Below are positions 1 through 11,000 of a DNA stretch of 64,000 bases, one piece after another. The notes beneath the pieces are model-generated. The model ran no database searches. It had not been told where the DNA came from and worked only from the letters and a program-made list of their open reading frames with translations. Numbering within the stretch: position 1 is the stretch's first letter; each line of letters begins with the position of its first letter. The translations under genes were made by a program, and so were the position numbers. Source of the stretch: Osmia lignaria lignaria (lineage: Eukaryota > Arthropoda > Insecta > Hymenoptera > Megachilidae); assembly GCF_051020975.1 (NCBI RefSeq), contig NC_135044.1, positions 7,938,501 through 8,002,500 on the forward strand, in the 5' to 3' direction.

Positions 1-43
1 ATAAGTTATATAATTTAAACTTAAAAATAATTTTCCAAATTAG

Positions 44-1579
44 GTTGATTCACAAGGTCTATATTTCAATACCGGCATGATGGAAGAAGGCCATCCTGTT
101 TTAATAAAAGATTTATTGAAAGATCTTTACGAAAAAGCCTGTCAACAAAAAATGTGGGGAATCGTACGTCATACTGCTGGTATGCTAGGGAAACGTGTCG
201 AGGATCTAGCCAAAGCGGTCACTGATTTATTAGTTCGTCAGAAACAAGTTACGGTTGGAATGCCACCAACCAACGAACATACTATTGTTGCTCCATTACC
301 AGAAAACGAATTGCGAGCATTAATTCATCAAGCTTATGGAGACGATGAATCTACCGCTATGTTAACTCAAGAGTTGCTTGTTTATTTAGCAATGTTCATT
401 AGAACAGAACCACAGTTGTTTCACGAGATGCTGAGACTTAGAGTAGGATTAATCATACAAGTAATGGCTACGGAATTATCAAGAACTTTAATATGTACCG
501 GAGAAGAGGCATCTGAACATTTGCTTAATTTATCACCATTCGAGATGAAGAATCTTTTACATCATATTATGAGCGGAAAAGAATTTGCAATTAGCAGCGG
601 TATGTTTATTATGAATAGAAATTATTTGATTAAATGCATTGGTACCTGAAGAATAATTTATTGCTGTTTTTAGTTGGTCGAGGTAACTTCTCCGTTATCA
701 GTTGTAAATCCAGCAAAGTTAGTAAGGTAATGCACTTGTTTATACGACAGTTATTTTTTAACAGTTTCATTATAGTTCGAACGTTTCACTTTTAGAAATC
801 ACAAATTGGAGGTTTCTTAACTGCTGATCAAGTTGATGGTGGTGAAACAGAACCAGATCGTCAAGGTCAGTGGTTACGGCGACGAAGGTTGGATGGCGCG
901 TTAAATAGAGTGCCGCGTGATTTTTATCCTCGAGTATGGCAAGTGCTCGAACGGGTATGTATTATAAACGCACGTATAGTTTTTGCTCAATTAAAATCTT
1001 AATTTTTATATAATTAAATATTATAGTGCCAGGGTTTAGCCATTGAGGGTAGGGTCCTACCTCAAAATCTTACACAGGAAATGACACCAGGGGAATTAAA
1101 ATTTGCACTAGCAGTAGAAACTGTTTTGAATACTATACCACAACCAGAATATCGTCAGTTAATCGTCGAAGCTTTAATGGTGTTAACTTTAGTAACTGAA
1201 TATAATGTAGTAGCTTCCCTGGGTGGACTTATTGCTGTTGAACAGTTAGTTCATAAGGCCAATGCTATCTTTTTAGATGACCAGGTAAATTTTTATTGCA
1301 TAATATAATATAGATAAAATGCATTTACAATAATTATTTTGAAATATCTAGATGAAAATTGATGGCGATGCTACCCTATGCTGCGCTAAACCGAAAGAAC
1401 AACGAGAAACCACTGCAATGGGAAATCTTCTTTGCGGTGGGGCAGCATATGTGTGCCAACACTTTTATGATAGTGCCCCAAGCGGTAGTTTCGGAACGAT
1501 GACATACATTACAAGAGCCATTGCCTCTTTGTTAAACTGTTTACCAAACGATGGTGATATAGAATGTTCAATATCATAA
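44..1579 (+). CDS. Phosphorylase b kinase regulatory subunit alpha, C-terminal part (5' end outside window)
   Basis: This is the 3' end of the gene for the large calmodulin-regulated subunit of phosphorylase kinase, which restrains and tunes the catalytic subunit controlling glycogen breakdown in the cytosol. Five exons join in frame: 44-599, 674-726, 796-954, 1027-1284 and 1352-1579, giving 417 codons before TAA. Family hallmarks seen are TDLLVRQKQVTVGMPP, LSPFEMKNLLHHI, RRRRLDGALNRVP, MTPGELKF and YDSAPSGSFGTMTY. The second exon (53 nt) encodes a short Ser/Lys-rich linker between the GKEFAIS and RQGQW blocks, a part of the family that varies. The glucoamylase-like N-terminal half must lie upstream of base 1. 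The alpha rather than the beta subunit is preferred from the C-terminal blocks. The gene converges on mRpL28. Confidence 0.93.
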
Positions 1580-1961
1580 TTATTTATTTTCTTAGACATC
1601 AATTTTAATTATATTTAGAAGTGTTCTTTTAAATCATACCATTATTAACAATTGTTTGGTATATTAAACAATAAATTGTGACAAATGTATAAAAAAATTT
1701 CGTTTTTTTATATTGCAGTTACACCAGTGTTTGAGATGTAGTAAATATGAGAAAAATGAATTTGTCTTATATCCTATTTATTTATTATATGCAGCCACAT
1801 TACACATGTATTACTCAGATTTTCTACTGCTAAAAGGATTCCATTTTACGTTCCAACTTATCGAAGATCTGAAAGAAACAAGTTGCTACATTAGTATATT
1901 TTGTTCACCACGTACATGGAAAGCGAATTAAGGTAAAGTTGCGCTACTGGGTGGAGGAACT
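1580..1961. other. Convergent 3' intergenic region (PhK alpha / mRpL28)
   Basis: AT-rich sequence between two convergent stop codons. It holds AATAAA-like signals around 1669-1675 that could serve the upstream gene. A 72-codon open frame at 1713-1931 has no recognisable domain and looks like chance. Confidence 0.6.
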
Positions 1962-3172
1962 TTATGAGCTCAGTCTAGCTGCGCGGAATGATACTATTCT
2001 CTCGTAGAAGAAACAATACATATGTAAAGATACATACTTCTCTAATTGTTCTTCAGCTTTTTTAACTTCTTCTTCTTTAAGTTTTGCAATCAATTCAGAC
2101 CTATATTTGAGTTTTAAAGGTTGTATTTGTTGCATTTGTTCATTTAGTTTCGTCCACTTTTTACAAGCTTCTGTAAATGTTAAACCATACCATTCAATTT
2201 CCTCTCGCGTGTACTAAAATGAAAAGTATAATTTTTTTTACGTAAAAATTAATATTAATTCAATAAAGTATTGAAGTAACATTAAAATGATACTTTACTG
2301 CTGTTAAATATTCCTTGTATTTATTATAAATTTCTTCCTTTTTAACAGGATCATTTGGATATAAAGTTTTATCAGCCAATGCTATAAGTATTTCACGTTT
2401 TAATTTAAGTGCAAGCTCAGATTTCAAATCACAAGCAGGAGTCTATAAACAGTTGAATGATATTAGAAGATATGCTTAAGAATATTTTTCTTTTCAACAT
2501 ACCTTCAATAGATAGTGGTCAAAACCATAATGTTCATGAATTAAATTAATAGTTCTATTGGTAACAACTGCATTCATATGTTTATCCAAAATTTCGCTAT
2601 AAACTACAGACTTTCTAAGGGTAGGAAACCAAAAGTGAGGAGCTCTGCGAGCATATCTATGTTTTTTTTTGAAACCTTGGACAACAGCTTCACCACCCCA
2701 TAAACCCTCATGAAATTCTTTAGGAAAATGCAATCGTAGTGGTACATTTTGAACTGGACGTCTGAAAACCAAATTCATTTAACATTAAATTAACAAAGAT
2801 CTTATGAAGAAAATAATTATAGAACTTTATTAAGCCCTTACACTTCTTCTGTCTCTTCATTTCTTATGTAAGTACCTTCTTCTTTAATGTAATGAACAGC
2901 AGCCGGTTGTTGTAATTTCCACTCTTTCCAGAACTTTTTATATTCTGCCGGTAATTCAGCACCAATTCCTTTTGACCATCGCGTTATTTTTGGTATGTAA
3001 TATAAACGCTAAAATATCCATTTTTATAAATTTTTGTTTGTTTGTGTTTTTTCATATAATGCATAATAACTTATGTTTTAATAACGTATATTATTTATTT
3101 AGGTTAGTTTTGACAAAGTATCTTTTTCTGATAGAATATAAATATTACCTGACCAGCTTGTTTCATTGACAT
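1962..3172 (-). CDS. mRpL28: Mitochondrial large ribosomal subunit protein bL28m
   Basis: Component of the 39S mitoribosomal subunit. Five exons on the minus strand: ATG at 3172-3170 opens an eight-codon first exon (MSMKQAGQ) ending at 3149; the next starts near 3009 (RLYYIPKITRWSKGIGAELP); then an exon beginning near 2769 (RPVQNVPLRLHFPKEFHEGLWGGEAVVQG); then about 2441-2300; and the last, about 2216-1962. Family signatures are GLWGGEAVVQG, YSEILDKHMNAVVTNRTINLIHEHYGFDHYLLK and the late EWYGLTFTEA. The C-terminus has a charged, probably helical tail (KLKEEEVKKAEEQLEKY). The length, about 285 residues, is slightly above mammalian bL28m. It is divergently paired with GUF1, another mitochondrial translation gene. 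Confidence 0.93.
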
Positions 3173-3563
3173 ATTTATATACTTCTAAAATTAATAATAA
3201 ATTTATAGATATTATTTCTTTTTTTTTTTGTTCAATTTAGGAGCTATGCAAGCTTAAAATGACAACAAAACCATGTTAATGGAAAGATAACAATTTTGCA
3301 CTGGTTTCAACTGCATACCAAGTGATACCAAAATACCAACTAGTGAAAAGTGGTGAATAGAAATTCCATGAATTAAACCTATTATATAAATATCCACTAC
3401 ACTCATTATCAATAAACAATTAATGTTTTTAACAAATATTTTTTATAAGTTAAATATAATATAATATTGACAATATACTTTAATAAGGATATTAAAGATT
3501 GTTTTATATGATCACATAAATGCTTTTTATATTAAATACAATTGTAAATATTATTAATTCATT
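3173..3563. promoter_or_regulatory. Shared divergent promoter interval of mRpL28 and GUF1
   Basis: 391 bp separate the two start codons, which point away from each other. The sequence is very AT-rich with a poly-T run near 3220-3229. No clear TATA box or CpG-rich core is visible. The two products both act in mitochondrial translation, so co-regulation is a reasonable inference. Confidence 0.55.
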
Positions 3564-5946
3564 ATGAAAATAAGTAGAATTATTTATCATGTATGGCATT
3601 CTCAAAGAAATTTGAACTTCTTACAAACAATTGAAAGGTTAGTATTAAATATATATTAAAACTGTTTAAAATGAAACAAAATTTTTACATGATGTATTTT
3701 ATTTTAGACAGCACTTGCTAATTTATAGTAGATACTATTCTACAGAACCAGAGAAGAATAAAGAATATGAAGTACCAATAGAAAATATTCGTAACTTTAG
3801 TATCATAGCGCATGTTGATCATGGCAAAAGCACTCTTGCTGATAGACTGTTGGAATTAACAGGTGCAATTAAAGCAAATTCTGGAAAACAAATTTTAGAT
3901 AAGTTACAAGTTGAAAAAGAGCGTGGAATTACAGTTAAAGCTCAAACAGCTTCTCTTAATTATACATACAATGGAATCAAATATCTTCTTAATTTAATAG
4001 ATACACCTGGTCATGTAGATTTCTCTGCTGAAGTACATCGTTCATTAGCACCTTGTCAAGGAGTTGTTCTAGTAATAGATGCAAATGATGGTGTACAAGC
4101 ACAAACTGTAGCTAATTTTCATTTAGCTATTAAACAAAATCTAGTTATAATACCAGTGATTAACAAAATAGACTTAAAATATGCTAATCCTGAAAGAGTA
4201 ATGGAACAGTTAAAGATATTATTTGACATAGAAAAGTCAAAAGTTTTAAAAATATCTGCCAAATTAGGTACTGGTGTACCTCAAGTCTTGGATGCTATTG
4301 TTGAAAGAATTCCACCACCTGATGTATGTAGAGACAAGCCATTCAGGGCCTTGATATTTGATAGCTGGTATGATAAATACAAAGGAGCAATTTTATTAAT
4401 ATATGTTAAAGAAGGACTTTTATCTGTAAAGCAGTATGTTACTGCAATGTACACTAAAAAATCTTATGAAATTAGACATCTTTCACTATTAAGACCTTCT
4501 GAAGAACATGTAAATAAATTGTAAATATTATTCTTGAATATTTTATCATTTTTTATAGTTTTGTCATAATACTCAGTAATATATATTCTAGATTTGCAGG
4601 TCAAATAGGATGTATTTCTTGTAATATGAGATCTTCCAAAGAAGCATTGATTGGTGATACATTACATTTAAAAAATGCTGTTGCTGAACCTCTAATAGGA
4701 TTTAAATCACCAAAACCAATGGTTTTCTCAGGTGTTTATCCAAATGATCAGTCAAAGTTTGATGATATGCGAACTGCCATTGAAAAATTAACATTAAATG
4801 ATAGCAGTGTTTCTGTCACACTAGAGTCTAGGTATACTTTTAAATATTTTAATTTCAAGTGTACTTCATTTATTTAATTAATTTTTCATATCTTTTTATT
4901 TTAGTGTAGCTCTTGGGCAAGGTTTTAGAATTGGATTTTTGGGTTTATTACACATGGAAGTTTTCATGCAACGTCTTGAACAGGAATATGATGCATTAGC
5001 AGTTGTTACAGCACCTAGTGTTACATATAAAGCAAAAATTGTTGGCAAGAAAAATATAAAGCAACATAATAATAACGAGATAATCACATTTAATAATCCT
5101 GCAGAGTTTCCTGATCCACAAATTGTGGCAGAGTTTTATGAACCCTTCATACTAGGAACTATCATAGCACCAAGTATATTTAATAGTCCGATATTATACA
5201 ACATAAATATACTTAATACAAAACTAATAAATCATTTGTAATTATTTAATCAGCTGAATATACGGGTACTGTGCTATCTCTATGCCTTGAGAAACGAGGG
5301 GTACAACTATTAACAAAAGATGTTGGCCATAGTAGAACATTATACCAATTCCTGTTGCCACTAAATGAAGTTATTATCGATCTTCACGATACACTAAAAC
5401 GTGCTACATCAGGATATGCTAGTTTCGATTATGAAGAATCTGATTATGAGGTTTCGGATATAGTGAAGGTCATTTTCTGAATTTATAGTAATTACATATT
5501 AAAATGATATATAATCTATTTGTTTAATATATTGATATCTGCATGATACAGTTAAGTATTGTTTTAAATGGAACTCCAGTTGAAGAACTTAGTACTATTG
5601 TACATCTTAGTAAAGCTCGTCAAAAAGGAAGAGAGTTATGTGAAAAATTAGTAAATAATCTTCCACGCCAATTATTTGAGATAGTAATTCAAGCTGTTGT
5701 TAATTCAAAAGTCATTGCAAGAGAAACATTAAAGGCATATAGGAAGGATGTAACTGCAAAACTGGTAAGTTTTTCATTGCATTGTGCCTGTATATTTTCC
5801 TGTTATTATCTTATTTTTAGTATGGTGGTGATATTACCAGAAGAAAGAAATTATTAGCACAACAAGCAGAAGGAAAGAAAAACATGAAATTAATTGGAAG
5901 AATTTGTATACCTCGTGAAACATTTATAAGTCTCTATAAAAGATAA
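3564..5946 (+). CDS. GUF1: Translation factor GUF1 (mitochondrial EF4/LepA; Drosophila waclaw)
   Basis: Mitochondrial back-translocating GTPase of the LepA family, acting on the mitoribosome. Seven exons (3564-3637, 3708-4520, 4592-4831, 4905-5173, 5254-5468, 5552-5764, 5821-5946) join in frame to 649 codons. The ATG at 3564 adds a basic, Ser/Tyr-containing presequence (MKISRIIYHVWHSQRN) typical of matrix targeting. G motifs are visible: AHVDHGKST (G1), ERGIT (G2), DTPGH (G3) and NKID (G4). LepA-specific blocks are FAGQIGCIS, the domain around GFRIGFLGLLHMEV, and the C-terminal RKKLLAQQAEGKKNMK followed by GRICIPRETFISLYK. The length matches the family. Confidence 0.95.
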
Positions 5947-5981
5947 TACAAAAATTTTCTCTTGTATTTAATACATTACTT

Positions 5982-6003
5982 TTAGTACATACATACATAC
6001 ATG
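5982..6003 (+). repeat. Short (CATA)n-type microsatellite
   Basis: A run of tetranucleotide repeats (tacatacatacatacatg) lies between the GUF1 stop and the MED21 stop. No function is evident. Confidence 0.6.
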
Positions 6004-6045
6004 CTTAATAAAAATCATTTTCTTGCAAACTTTAACAAAAATATA

Positions 6046-6742
6046 TTACTGATTAACAGAACTTGGCGAAGGATCTGACAACTGATGTGGATTACTTGAA
6101 GATACAGTATTTACAGAGTTTATGTTATCTTGTTTGAAAGCTGAATTAGTATTAAGATTAATATTGATTACAGATGTAGATGCTGGATCTTGCATATCTA
6201 ATTGACTTTGAGCAATATCTTGCAAAGCAGCTTGGATCCTTTGCAAAAGTGCTTCTCCTTGTTTTACAACTTCCTCCAACTGTTCACCAGCTTCCTGGTT
6301 TTCTTGTTCAAGACGACTAAGACTTGCAACTTGTAATTCTTGCGACGATTCTTCGCTTGGTAAACTTTCTATTAGAGTATCAATATCTTTTGCACATCTT
6401 GCTATTAGAGTTGCAAATAAGGCTGCATAATCTAAAATACAGATGTGATTATATATATAAACAATAATGGAAAACGATTAAACTAAAAGGAAATGAGTAA
6501 TGAATAAAAAATACCTTCTTGAGGTTGGTGTGGTTGTGGGGTTCCAACACGATCGAAACCGGGAAATTTACTAGGTGTTGAATATTGTTGTAATATACCT
6601 ACGCTATTACAAAAATGTTCAGCTTGCTAGAACAACGAATATAATTATTAGAAAAACATTTTAACATAAACTTGATTTCAAAAACATAATATTACGTTAC
6701 CTGATTTATAGTATCTTGTAATTGTGTTAGACGATCTGCCAT
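6046..6742 (-). CDS. MED21: Mediator complex subunit 21
   Basis: Small subunit of the Mediator middle module (pairs with MED7), nuclear, bridging activators and RNA polymerase II. Three exons on the minus strand: 6742-6701 (MADRLTQLQDTINQ), about 6628-6514 (QAEHFCNSIGILQQYSTPSKFP and the following RVGTPQPHQP) and about 6432-6046. The N-terminal block MADRLTQLQD is diagnostic, followed by the conserved LFATLIARCAKDIDTLIESLP and a long coiled-coil-like helix through VVKQGEALLQRIQAALQDIAQ. After the conserved core comes a Ser/Asn-rich tail (SVNTVSSSNPHQLSDPSPSS), which makes the protein about 180 residues, longer than the vertebrate form of about 145. The start codon lies about 180 bp from the left edge of the palindrome. 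Confidence 0.94.
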
Positions 6743-6927
6743 ATTTTTTAATTACAACCTATGTAACTATATTATGTTTTTAATAAACATGGATAATATT
6801 ATTCTAAATGTTCTGTAAATAACCTTACCGTAATCAAATTCGATTGAGATATTTGTAATGACAAAACTTTGTTACATTTTGCAGCGACTACAGAACAAGA
6901 CTAAATGAAAAAAAAGGGGGTACACTA

Positions 6928-6958
6928 GCGCCACCTATACGAAAGTGGCGGAAACTAC
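6928..6958 (+). promoter_or_regulatory. Bipartite CTCF-like element, copy 1
   Basis: GCGCCACCTAT, then ten bases, then CGGAAACTAC. The first half read in reverse is ATAGGTGGCGC, which contains the Drosophila CTCF core AGGTGGCGC. It lies at the outer edge of the left palindrome arm. Confidence 0.55.
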
Positions 6959-6966
6959 TTGCCGAA

Positions 6967-6996
6967 TAGTTTCCGCGACTTTGCAATAGGTGGCGC
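6967..6996 (-). promoter_or_regulatory. Bipartite CTCF-like element, copy 2
   Basis: Minus-strand copy: GCGCCACCTAT, ten bases (tgcaaagtcg), CGGAAACTA. It is eight bases from copy 1 with the CGGAAACTA halves facing each other. Confidence 0.55.
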
Positions 6997-7180
6997 TAGT
7001 CAACTCCTCAACTAGTTACCGACTTATCGACATTTACAAACTTACTGTAAATTTGACTTTTACAAATTTACTGTAAAGATATGTAACATTTATTGCTGTA
7101 CCGAATCTATGAGCTCGTATGGAGCTTACGATCCTTTTCTCAATAAATAAAATAAAATATCGATATTTTTGGGGCCACTA

Positions 7181-7191
7181 GCGCCATCTAT
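7181..7191 (+). promoter_or_regulatory. CTCF-like half element at the palindrome centre
   Basis: GCGCCATCTAT without the CGGAAACTA partner at the usual distance. It faces copy 4 across the centre of the palindrome. Confidence 0.4.
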
Positions 7192-7201
7192 ACTCGACAA
7201 C

Positions 7202-7231
7202 TAGTTTCCGCCACTTTCGTATAGATGGCGC
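7202..7231 (-). promoter_or_regulatory. Bipartite CTCF-like element, copy 4
   Basis: Minus-strand GCGCCATCTAT, ten bases (acgaaagtgg, identical to copy 1), CGGAAACTA. It spans the palindrome centre. Confidence 0.5.
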
Positions 7232-7415
7232 TAGTGGTCTTAAAAATATCGATATTTTATTTTATTTATTGAGAAAAGGATCGTAAGCTCCATACGAGCT
7301 CATAGATTCGGTACAGAAATAAATGTTATATATCTTTACAGTAAATTTGTAAAAGTTAAATTTACAGTAAGTTTGTAAATGTCGATAAGTCGGTAACTAG
7401 TTGAGGAGTTGACTA

Positions 7416-7445
7416 GCGCCACCTATTGCAAAGTCGCGGAAACTA
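7416..7445 (+). promoter_or_regulatory. Bipartite CTCF-like element, copy 5
   Basis: GCGCCACCTAT, ten bases, CGGAAACTA. It is the mirror of copy 2 in the right arm. Confidence 0.5.
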
Positions 7446-7454
7446 TTCGGCAAG

Positions 7455-7484
7455 TAGTTTCCGCCACTTTCGTATAGATGGCGC
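7455..7484 (-). promoter_or_regulatory. Bipartite CTCF-like element, copy 6
   Basis: Minus-strand GCGCCATCTAT, ten bases, CGGAAACTA. It is the mirror of copy 1 and differs by the CC/CT change inside the core. Confidence 0.5.
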
Positions 7485-7486
7485 TA

Positions 7487-8003
7487 CAGTCCAAAGTGAA
7501 GCGGCGCGCGCGGTAAACTACATTTATTTGAATAAGTACATTTAAAATAAACCCCAAACAAAATTATTAAAAAATGATAAAATAAATGTAAAAAGTTTAT
7601 TGTTATAGCTTTATTTCCAAATATTTATATTTTAATTTGAATGATCGTTATGAAGTGGAAATTTTCTTTATATCGACTAAGTGTTGTCTTTTAACAAATG
7701 ATCATTTTATTTTTAACAGAAACATAATAGGAATAAAGTCTTTAAATTACGTATGTACAAAAACAATGATAAAATATAAATATTATAACGCTGTTCGAGT
7801 TCACTCTTGAATATTTCAACGTACCATATTAATGGGAAGGATATTAGAAAAAAGAAAAGGAGTACATATTAACATAATTTAGCATTTTTCCATTGCATTT
7901 TATAAAATGTTTACATGGGGAAATATTTACAAAAATATGAGTGGAGTGTGATGAAATGTAGAAGACAGGAAAAAAGGATGAACAATATAGTTTCATGAAC
8001 GAT
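7487..8003. other. Region between the palindrome and the Set1 stop; probable Set1 3' UTR
   Basis: AT-rich with one short GC patch (gcggcgcgcgcgg, near 7500) directly beside the palindrome. AATAAA-type signals on the minus strand would fit Set1 mRNA ends. No open reading frame has family features. Confidence 0.5.
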
Positions 8004-11000
8004 TCAATTAAGAGTACCCCGACATTGTGGTGCTCCACATAAGCATGGGATTTTATCATCCTCCAATGGAAATTTATAATCGTATGTAATTTCCTCGTTA
8101 ACTCCTATCGGTTGTTTACTATAGATTACAATTTTCTTTTGACTTTCGATTGTAATTACTTTTGCGTAACAATTCGGCTGAAAAAAAAAACAAGACAGAA
8201 TTTACAAGTTGATCAGAGAAGATGATTGTAGAGAATAAAATTGCATTTGAAATATAGATACTTGTTATAAATACTCACATTGCAGCTATGATTAATAAAT
8301 CGTGCTAAGTTTCCACATTTCGTTGCATCAATAATTGTATCTAAATCGATGCGGAAAAGATAAGAACTTCCAATACCAGTAGCTTCATATTGAGACTCTC
8401 TTAAGTCAGCAACAACTGGCCTAACCATTTGACCAACATATTCAATGACCATTTCATCAGCTGCTATTGGTTCCATGGCGAATAAACCCCAATCGTGTAT
8501 GCCAGATTTCGCGAATTTCAATTGTTTTTTCCTAAACTGTAATATATAAAACGAACGTGATAAAATGTGCTTTATAAAAATTAATACTAATAACAAGAAT
8601 TTAGAAAAATCTTACCTTCAACTGATTAAACTTAAGAAGATCACTATCGGTATCAATACCGAAGGCCGTTAATAACCGACGTTGATTACTTCGAGCTTCT
8701 CGAGACAAAGCTTGCATTTTACCGGTTAAAGTTTTATTATTATTCTTTGGACCATTCATTGTTCCATCACCTCCAGCATAAGGGCCATTACTATCCTCAA
8801 CATCGTTACTGCGTTGTATGCTTTGCGCATAGTGATGCTACAAAAAGAAAAAGTTTTTTAAAATTTCATGCTTAAATATTGAGAATCAATTAGAAGTTAA
8901 TCAAATATTGATACATATGTGGAATCATACCTTATGTTTAGCTTTCTCTCGTACATCAACTTTATAATATCCTTCCGTTCTTGCACTTCCACTTGTATGT
9001 AATCTAAGTTCATCTCGTTTTCTTCGTTTAGCAGGACTTGGAAGATCGGTTGGAGGATGATCAACCCAATGCGTATCGTTTAACCAATAACCTTGAGTAT
9101 CATCGGCTAACAAAGCTTCGTAACTTCGTCTTAAATATTCCACATCTTCCGCGTCTATTCCTCTAGTTAGAAATTCATACAAAATAGCCATTTCCGACAT
9201 TAGATCACGTTCTTTATACGTTACTGTTGGTTCCTCTACTTTTTTCGGATATTTTTGATAAACAAATTCATTTTCAATATTCTCTTTTTCTCCTTCATGA
9301 TTTTGATGAGTATGAATTTTGGTATATTTATTATATTTTCGCTTTTCTACTTTGTGAGTTTTATCTTTACCCTTAGCTAATTTCATTATTTTTGAAGGTT
9401 TTATTTTTATAGGTTTTATCGGTGCCGGAGGTGCACGAAGTACAGTTTTCGCTATTTCTGATTGTGCCGGTGGCAATGAGTATGAATGTTCCATGAATAC
9501 TTGAGAAGCTTGTGAATTTGGACTCTGCTGACCATTCAATCGAAGTTCGGCTTCAGCTTGATACCTAATCAATGCAAAATAATTTAAATTTTTACACTGA
9601 TTCGTTTAATACATAATAATAATGATCATATGTATGTTAAATAATTTTACAAACCTTAACCTTCTAATTTCTAAGCTTTCTTCCTCCGAATCGGTAGTAG
9701 GTATCTCACTAAACATCTCGATCTTTTCTGATTCTTTTAATATGGGTTCATCGTTAATATATTTTTCAGACATAGTTTGAAGAGCTCTAATAATATTTGG
9801 TTGTACAGGTCCCGGACTTCTATGTCTTATAATATTATCTTGGCCAGCTAACGTTATTAAAGCTTCTGCTGCAGAATTTTCCATTTTTTGCATATCACAC
9901 GGTTCTTGTTTGCTTGTTACCATTAAAATACCAATATGTGCAATCGGTACTTCATTTTCAGTTTCATCCTCAATATCCTTTGCTTCTACGTCTTCTTTTA
10001 CCGTTACATGTTTCTCAAGAATTTCCTCGTCAACAGATTTTTCAATCATCTCTTCACTTTCTTCTTTATCGTTTTCGTATCTTAGCGGAGATGGTATTGG
10101 GGTAGCATCGTTATCACATTGCGGAAACTCGTTCAAGATTCCATCTTTTATTTTAATATCAGGTATTGGTGTTTCTCTGCCAAACGGTGTTGGACAATCT
10201 AACGAGCGTTGAATAGCAAATTCCATTAAAATATCAGGATCTTCGCTATTGCAAGCAAGGGGACGATGATCCGATATACGGCTGTCCGTGTCTTGCTGAA
10301 AATAAAAAATAATTATATGAAAGTATCACATTAGAGTATTAATAAAAACAATTGTAATTATATAATACCTCGTCTTCATAGTTCGCAGAACATACTTCTT
10401 CGTCTGAACTATCACTCGAACTACTAGAAGATTCGCTGCAACTAATTTCTTCGCTGCTGCTCTCACTTGATGTCGACGACGACGACGACGACGACGAAGA
10501 AACACTTGGAAGAGATGTAATTGGCCTTTCAATTTTTTGTACAGATTCTAGATCAAGATCGCTATCGCTTTCTATAATTTCAGTATCACCATGATCAGAC
10601 TGACGACTATCTTCATCTTGCGGTAACGGGCTTGGAGCTTTAATCTTGCGCTGAAAAGTAAGGTAAGGTAATTATAATTATATTAATTTAACTATATAGA
10701 AATTCATATATAATGGAAATAAGAAATTTACCCTGAAAGAAGGCATCTTTGGCATGCTAGCTCTAATGCCCAAACCAAATCCATCATAATTAAATCCAAG
10801 TGGAGTTCCTTGTTCTAACAGTAGCGATAATCCCTGAGGTTTTGAACCCTCTTCTTTATTATTGCTAATAACAGTAGTATTATCACCTCCTTGATTTTGA
10901 CTTTTCTCTGATTTCTTTTCATCCCACCATACTTCAAATAATTTAAACGCGGTATTTTCAATCATTTTCTTATTAAAATCCTTTTTTAAAATTTGTTTTA

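Larger units (their letters stand above)
6926..7486. repeat. Long palindrome: two 268-bp inverted arms around a 25-bp centre
   Basis: Left arm 6926-7193 and right arm 7219-7486 are reverse complements with about seven mismatches and no indels by eye (near 97%). Mismatches include the outer CCACC/CCATC position and a GGGG/AAGA block near the centre. The arms end exactly on TAGCGCC. Each arm carries bipartite GCGCCAYCTAT elements at its outer edge and one at its inner edge. There is no open reading frame and no convincing target-site duplication. It could be a fold-back/MITE-type element or an inverted-duplication insulator. The single-stranded form would fold into a very long hairpin. Confidence 0.9.

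Noticed and set aside
1713..1931. 72-codon plus-strand frame downstream of PhK alpha
   Set aside because: No domain, low-complexity aromatic/leucine composition, overlaps the expected 3' UTR.
6926..7486. Palindrome as a DNA transposon with terminal inverted repeats
   Set aside because: No transposase, no clear target-site duplication, and the inverted arms meet almost at the centre; fold-back/MITE origin remains possible but unproven.
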